From positions 62,001 through 126,000 of the forward strand of contig SHNF01000011.1 in NCBI GenBank assembly GCA_004295085.1: DNA of 64,000 nt, read 5' to 3'. The notes below the pieces were generated by a model. That model worked only from the letters and a program-made list of their open reading frames with translations, was not told where the DNA came from and made no database searches. Below, piece after piece: positions 61,101 to 64,000 of this stretch. The stretch comes from Planctomycetota bacterium (lineage in GTDB: Bacteria > Planctomycetota > UBA1135). Positions within the stretch are counted from its first letter, which is position 1. Each line of letters begins with the position of its first letter. The position numbers were made by a program, and so were the translations under genes.

Positions 61101-61536
61101 GCGCGCCGTCCAGCCAGCCGTGCAGGCCCTCGTTCTCCTGGTTCCAGGTCACGCGCACCGGCGCGCCGCCCTCGGCCGGCATCCAGAACACGTCGGCGTT
61201 GCCGTGGCGCGTGCTGGTGAACGCCAGGCGCGCGCCGTCGGGCGACCATTTCGGGCTGGATTCGTAGGCGTCGTGCGCGGTCAGCCGGCGCGCCAGCCCG
61301 CCGTCCTCGGCGCGCGTGGACACGATCCAGACGTCGCCCTGGTGGCAGAACGCGGCCAGCGCGCCGTCGGGGGACAGCGCCGGCTGGCGCGCGAAGCGCA
61401 GCTGCGGGGCCGCGCCGGCAGCCGCGTCGGCGGCCGGCGGCGGCGCGAGCGCCGCGGCGGCATTGTCCTGGGGACGCGTGCTGGAGCAGGCCAGCACGCA
61501 GCAGAAGGGCCACAGCCACGCGGGGAGTGCGCGCAT
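58123..61536 (-). CDS. tricorn-type protease lipoprotein (TolB-like propellers, PDZ, S41 peptidase)
   Basis: 1137 residues from the ATG at 61536 (lipoprotein-like signal ending VLACSS). Two sets of PD40/TolB-like blades follow (QPALSPDGALAAFCHQGDVW, SPKWSPDGARLAFTSTRHG, DDAPRWSPDGRKIVFTSRRQ). A highly charged Lys/Glu linker of about 75 residues spans roughly 560-640. Then come a PDZ (LHPGDVILSVNGVAYEPGDN) and a tail-specific protease domain with the nucleophile in VVLCDEQSYSNAEIFSW. Matches tricorn core proteases. The linker is encoded by a long pyrimidine-rich run on the plus strand (about 59590-59850). Confidence 0.88.
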   Translation of the reverse strand: MRALPAWLWPFCCVLACSSTRPQDNAAAALAPPPAADAAAGAAPQLRFARQPALSPDGALAAFCHQGDVWIVSTRAEDGGLARRLTAHDAYESSPKWSPDGARLAFTSTRHGNADVFWMPAEGGAPVRVTWNQENEGLHGWLDGARLLVTANYDRYYASRNGVAWAAYADGRTPAVFGDWPLLRPSVSPDGRYLCYERGSGDPRRRAYRGAAASNLWLCDLQTGQHRPLTRNEGSDFWPMWSGDSAAVFFLSDRSCAGNESGRDLGLWRVDRDGGQPRLVHHPGGRSLRHPGISRDGSRVIAELDADLVLIDTASGGARLLPVRGSYDPSEPDFMEITVDDGAGQLAVSPDGEAVAFVARGDIYVLRKHEKIRRCARVTSDPAPDSAPVWVDEGKALLFVSERDGNGEVYRVRPAEADTPFYKSDRFVEERLTRSERDESALSVAPDGKSLAWIQGPGTLVVGEPATLEVARVITECFTAPDFDWSPDSAWIVFSQPDDDFNEDVFLARVHVEGLDPSEPGVTPYNLTTHPDNDDAPRWSPDGRKIVFTSRRQLVEETDCWVAFLRKEDAEQNERERLEAEEAREKARKKEKEDAKKAAKKETPKDEPKDQPQEPGQDPPPPEEEGQEDEKEEKKEEKEEVEPVVIDFQDLQRRLRRVTRREGNERGLGFDAGSKKIYFNASVGTQLTDDSEGEEGFFELDFYEDEEERLEPTAVSSFTRHDKEIFYSKGGAIFGRASEPKPYPFAVAFRDDRRALRVAVLEQAWRALDRGYYDPGFHGHDWRASLEKWRPVALEASTREDFAEAMNWMLGEMNSSHMGYSGGGNSGARDTDRNSSGQLGVLWDESYGGPGRRVLEAVKNTPAAREASRLHPGDVILSVNGVAYEPGDNWDRLLLGQEEQEVRLQVRNAAGEERTVLIRPASGGQFREALYRRWAERARAVVQARSGGKLGYVHIAAMGTGSLLEFERDLYDAGNGKDALLIDVRGNGGGWTTDMLLTMLMVRDHAVTRPRGGGEGYPQDRRVFAAWTKPIVVLCDEQSYSNAEIFSWSIRTLGRGPLVGKQTYGAVISTGGAGLLDGSFVRLPFRGWYVNDGRHVNMELNGCPPDHPVEILPGDYAAGRDPQLDKAIEVGLDEIRK

Positions 61537-61559
61537 GATCCGGAAGAATACCGGAGACG

Positions 61560-62996
61560 CTAAGGCTGCAAGCGCAGCGCCAGCTCCACGCGCAGCGTGG
61601 CCGGCTCGGCGCCGAAGGCGTGGACCTGCCGCTCCAGCACCAGCGCCGCGTCGTCGCCCGGAGCGTAGCGGCCCTGGAACACGATCTGCGCCTGCTCCGG
61701 CTGCTCCACGAGCACATGCTCCGCGGGCTGTGCCACGCCGGAGCCGTCGTTGGTCGTGCGCGCGGAGGCCAGCACCAGCTCCTGCGTGGCGCCCAGGCGC
61801 AGCGCCGACCAGCGCAGCTCCAGGTCGGCGTACGGGCGGCCGCCGGAGCCCAGGTCGGGAGTCAGCACGAAGCTGCAGCCCGCGAACAGATCCTCCAGCT
61901 CCGGGTTGGCGATGCGCGCCTCCTGCGCGATCTCCACGTCCCAGCGCGTGAGCGCCTGCGTCCATGCGCCGGCAGCAGCGCGCACCGGCCGCCCGCGCAC
62001 CACGCTGCCCGCCAGCTCGGCCAGGCGCCGCGTCTCGCGCGCCTGCAGCAGCGAGACCGTGCAGCGCAGCTCCAGGGGCCGGACCTTCTCCTGCGCCAGC
62101 GCCGCCACGCGCGCGGCCGCGTCGGCCGCGCCGGCGCCCGCGAACGCCACCCAGCCTTCGCGCGCCGACCAGGCATAGCCGGCCGCGGCGGCGCGCTGCG
62201 CCTCCAGGGCGCCTTCCGGCGTGCCGGTCAGCGTGGGCGCGGCCAGGACCACGCGCTGATTGCCGATGTCCACCGCCTGCAGCAGGGGCGCCGCCAGCAG
62301 CTCCAGCTCCAGGCGCAGCACCTGCCCGTCGGGTCCGGGAAGGCGCAGCGTGGCCGGGCCAGCCGCGCCGCCCAGGAGCAGCGTCGCTCCCGCTTCGCTC
62401 AGGCGCTGGCCGAGGCGCTGCAGGCCGTCCACGGCGTGGTTGCCCGTGCGGATCGCTTCGGGTTCGCTGGCCGTGCAGTCCACGAGCGCCACTTCGGCCG
62501 CCCAGCCGAGCCCCGGGACCGGCAGCAGCTCCAAGGCCAGCGAGCGCCCGGACCACAGCCAAGCCTCCGACGGATCAGCGATGGATGAGCCGCCGGCGAC
62601 CTCCGTGGACACGCCGCCGACCACGGCGCGCGCGCGCACGTCGCCGAACACGGACGGGCGGCCCAGGGTCACCACGTCCGTTCCGGCGAGCAGCACCTCG
62701 TCGTGGCCTTCCAGCACCAGCCGGTAGCGCAGCCGCAGCGGCGGCAGCGCCAGCAGCTCCTCGGCGTTCGCCAGGGCCGCCACGTTGCCCTGCAGCTCCA
62801 TCTGCAGGTACTGGCGCAGCGCGCGCTGGCCCTCGAGGCCGAGCAGGCCGGCCCGCTCACCCTCCAGCCAGGACGGCTGCAGCACCCACCAGCGCCGCTC
62901 GGTGTCGCGGTAGATCCAATCCAACATGCTGGGGTGGGGCGCATTCTGCAGCACCGGGTCCTGAGCCAGCACGTGGAGAAAGGCGGCGAGCAGCAT
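61560..62996 (-). CDS. secreted protein of unknown function
   Basis: 478 residues with a short signal peptide (MLLAAFLHVLAQD). The body is Ala/Leu/Gly-rich with alternating strands and helices (LRLRYRLVLEGHDEVLLAG, GRSLALELLPVPGLGWAAEV, ELRWSALRLGATQELVLASA). No repeat or catalytic motif recognised. It lies 23 bp upstream of the tricorn-type gene and is likely in the same transcript. Confidence 0.6.
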   Translation of the reverse strand: MLLAAFLHVLAQDPVLQNAPHPSMLDWIYRDTERRWWVLQPSWLEGERAGLLGLEGQRALRQYLQMELQGNVAALANAEELLALPPLRLRYRLVLEGHDEVLLAGTDVVTLGRPSVFGDVRARAVVGGVSTEVAGGSSIADPSEAWLWSGRSLALELLPVPGLGWAAEVALVDCTASEPEAIRTGNHAVDGLQRLGQRLSEAGATLLLGGAAGPATLRLPGPDGQVLRLELELLAAPLLQAVDIGNQRVVLAAPTLTGTPEGALEAQRAAAAGYAWSAREGWVAFAGAGAADAAARVAALAQEKVRPLELRCTVSLLQARETRRLAELAGSVVRGRPVRAAAGAWTQALTRWDVEIAQEARIANPELEDLFAGCSFVLTPDLGSGGRPYADLELRWSALRLGATQELVLASARTTNDGSGVAQPAEHVLVEQPEQAQIVFQGRYAPGDDAALVLERQVHAFGAEPATLRVELALRLQP

Positions 62997-63073
62997 CGGC
63001 GTCTCCTGGCCTAGACCTTTGGACTAGGGACAGGCCGGCGCCGGGTAACCGCGCCGCGGTACCCGCCGCAGCG

Positions 63074-64000
63074 TCAGTCGCGTCCGGCGGGCGCCGGGAT
63101 CCAGGCGATGCCGTCCGGCTCCCGGCCCGTGGGCAGGAATCGCAGCACGCTGCGCGCCTTCCAGTCCAGCACGGCCACGCGGTCGGCGCCGGCCAGGGCC
63201 ACGTACAGGCAGCCGTGCGGGGCCGCCGCCATGCCGATCGGCACCGGGCTGTCGCCGAACTGGCTGCCGAACAGGCGGCCGTCGCCGGCGTCCGCGGCCG
63301 GCAGCGCGATCTTGATGCGCTTCAGCGGCGCCAGCGCGCGCGCGTCGAACAGCGCCACTGCGCCGGCCTGCGGGCAGCTCACGAAGGCCAGCGCGCCGTC
63401 CGGGCTGAAGACCACGCGGATCGGGAATCCGGGGCAGTCGAAGGACTTCTCCACCTGGAGCTTGCCGCCGTCCACTACGCTCACCGTGTCGGCTTCGCGG
63501 TTGGTGACCCACACGCGCCCGTCGGGCGCCACGCCGATGCCTTCGGCGCCGCCTCCGGTCGGGACTGGGTCCAGCGCCTTTCCCGCCGCAAGATCCACGG
63601 GCGTGATGGAGCCTGACCCGATGTTGGCCACGTACGCCCGCTCCTTGCCCAGCGCCACCATGTGGCTGACCTTGGCGCGCGTGTCCATGCGCGCCTCCAC
63701 CGTGCCGTGCGGGAACGACAGCTTCCACAGCTGCGCCTGCGTCTCGCCGGTGACGTACACGGACTTGCCGTCCGGGCTGAAGGCCAGGCCGTGCGGGCGT
63801 AGCTTGGCGCCCAGATCGATCACCGGCCCCTTCTCCAGCTTCTCCAGGTTCAACAGCGACAAGCTGCTCCCGGCTTCCTCGCGCCCGTAGTTGCTCACCA
63901 CGGCCCACTTGCCGTCCGGCGCCACGGCCACTTCGTGCGGTCCGGCACCCGTGTCCAGCGTCGCGAGGACATTGCCGTCCGGGAGCTGCAGGATCTGGGC
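63074..64000 (-). CDS. YVTN-type beta-propeller protein (5'-truncated by window edge)
   Basis: The frame is open to base 64000, so the start is outside. At least 308 residues with YVTN/WD40-like blades: HEVAVAPDGKWAVVSNYGRE, HGLAFSPDGKSVYVTGETQA, EGIGVAPDGRVWVTNREADT, VFSPDGALAFVSCPQAGAV, GMAAAPHGCLYVALAGADRV. Typical secreted or periplasmic seven-bladed propeller. The end WIPAPAGRD at 63074 is 77 bp before the secreted-protein gene, so operonic with it. Confidence 0.82.
   Translation of the reverse strand, partial: AQILQLPDGNVLATLDTGAGPHEVAVAPDGKWAVVSNYGREEAGSSLSLLNLEKLEKGPVIDLGAKLRPHGLAFSPDGKSVYVTGETQAQLWKLSFPHGTVEARMDTRAKVSHMVALGKERAYVANIGSGSITPVDLAAGKALDPVPTGGGAEGIGVAPDGRVWVTNREADTVSVVDGGKLQVEKSFDCPGFPIRVVFSPDGALAFVSCPQAGAVALFDARALAPLKRIKIALPAADAGDGRLFGSQFGDSPVPIGMAAAPHGCLYVALAGADRVAVLDWKARSVLRFLPTGREPDGIAWIPAPAGRD

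Noticed and set aside
1..64000. CRISPR arrays, tRNA and rRNA genes, prophage
   Set aside because: I looked for short regular repeats, tRNA-like ends and conserved rRNA blocks while reading and found none. A tRNAscan and repeat search would confirm.

Overview
The window reads as a chromosomal segment of a high-GC, Gram-negative-type bacterium, most likely a planctomycete or a close relative. No single marker proves this. The pointers are a Ser/Thr kinase with a TPR-like tail beside an ECF-type sigma factor, many secreted FG-GAP/VCBS and other beta-propeller proteins, several lipoproteins, a tricorn-type protease, and dense operons in which neighbouring genes overlap by 4 bp (ATGA or GTGA). I see no rRNA, tRNA, CRISPR array or prophage. 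One small insertion sequence is present.

Layout: 1-5.9 kb holds the 3' part of pyruvate phosphate dikinase, then rplM-rpsI-yebC and a two-gene membrane-protein operon, all on the minus strand. 6-14.1 kb carries a Ski2-like helicase, a lipoprotein, a peroxiredoxin-like gene with an in-frame TGA that is best read as selenocysteine (UxxC, with a hairpin just downstream), an amino-acid permease, and secreted propeller proteins. 14.1-17 kb is a three-gene catabolic operon: catalytic LigB-type extradiol dioxygenase subunit, a fusion of the non-catalytic subunit with a RidA-type deaminase, and a KynB-like cyclase. 17.0-18.2 kb is an IS-like element whose right inverted repeat supplies the last codons and the stop of asd. 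18.2-23.5 kb is an aspartate-to-methionine block: asd faces away from an operon of two Cys/Met PLP enzymes flanking a compact aspartokinase-homoserine dehydrogenase with no ACT domains. The operon is preceded by what looks like a classical attenuator: a Met-rich 37-residue leader peptide, an antiterminator segment and an intrinsic terminator.

23.5-36.8 kb mixes an amidohydrolase, secreted and Cys-rich proteins, a DoxX protein, a glycolipid-binding-domain protein, a secreted clan-CD-like (caspase/CHAT-like) protein, a CPBP protease, the kinase, and an integrin-like FG-GAP protein. 36.8-45.1 kb holds a sigma factor/semialdehyde dehydrogenase/asparaginase operon, an ArsR-AHSA1 pair with a palindromic operator on a probably leaderless promoter and bracketed by related palindromes, and a tryptophan dioxygenase-SDR-LLM oxidoreductase operon. 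Together with the 14-17 kb operon this suggests a scattered tryptophan/2-aminophenol-type catabolic route. 45.1-49.5 kb carries EVE and RlmI-like genes, a solitary RHH antitoxin-like gene, a DJ-1/PfpI protein, and a lipoprotein with a ChaN/Tiki-like protein. 49.5-55.7 kb is a five-gene operon (ABC ATPase, permease of lower GC, double-PDZ lipoprotein, two VCBS proteins) coupled throughout by 4-bp overlaps. 55.8-58.1 kb is a coupled operon of methyltransferase, HAD hydrolase and an orphan DNA methyltransferase. 58.1-64 kb ends with a tricorn-like protease, a secreted protein of unknown role and a truncated propeller protein.

All calls come from reading translated sequence and DNA motifs. No database search was run.
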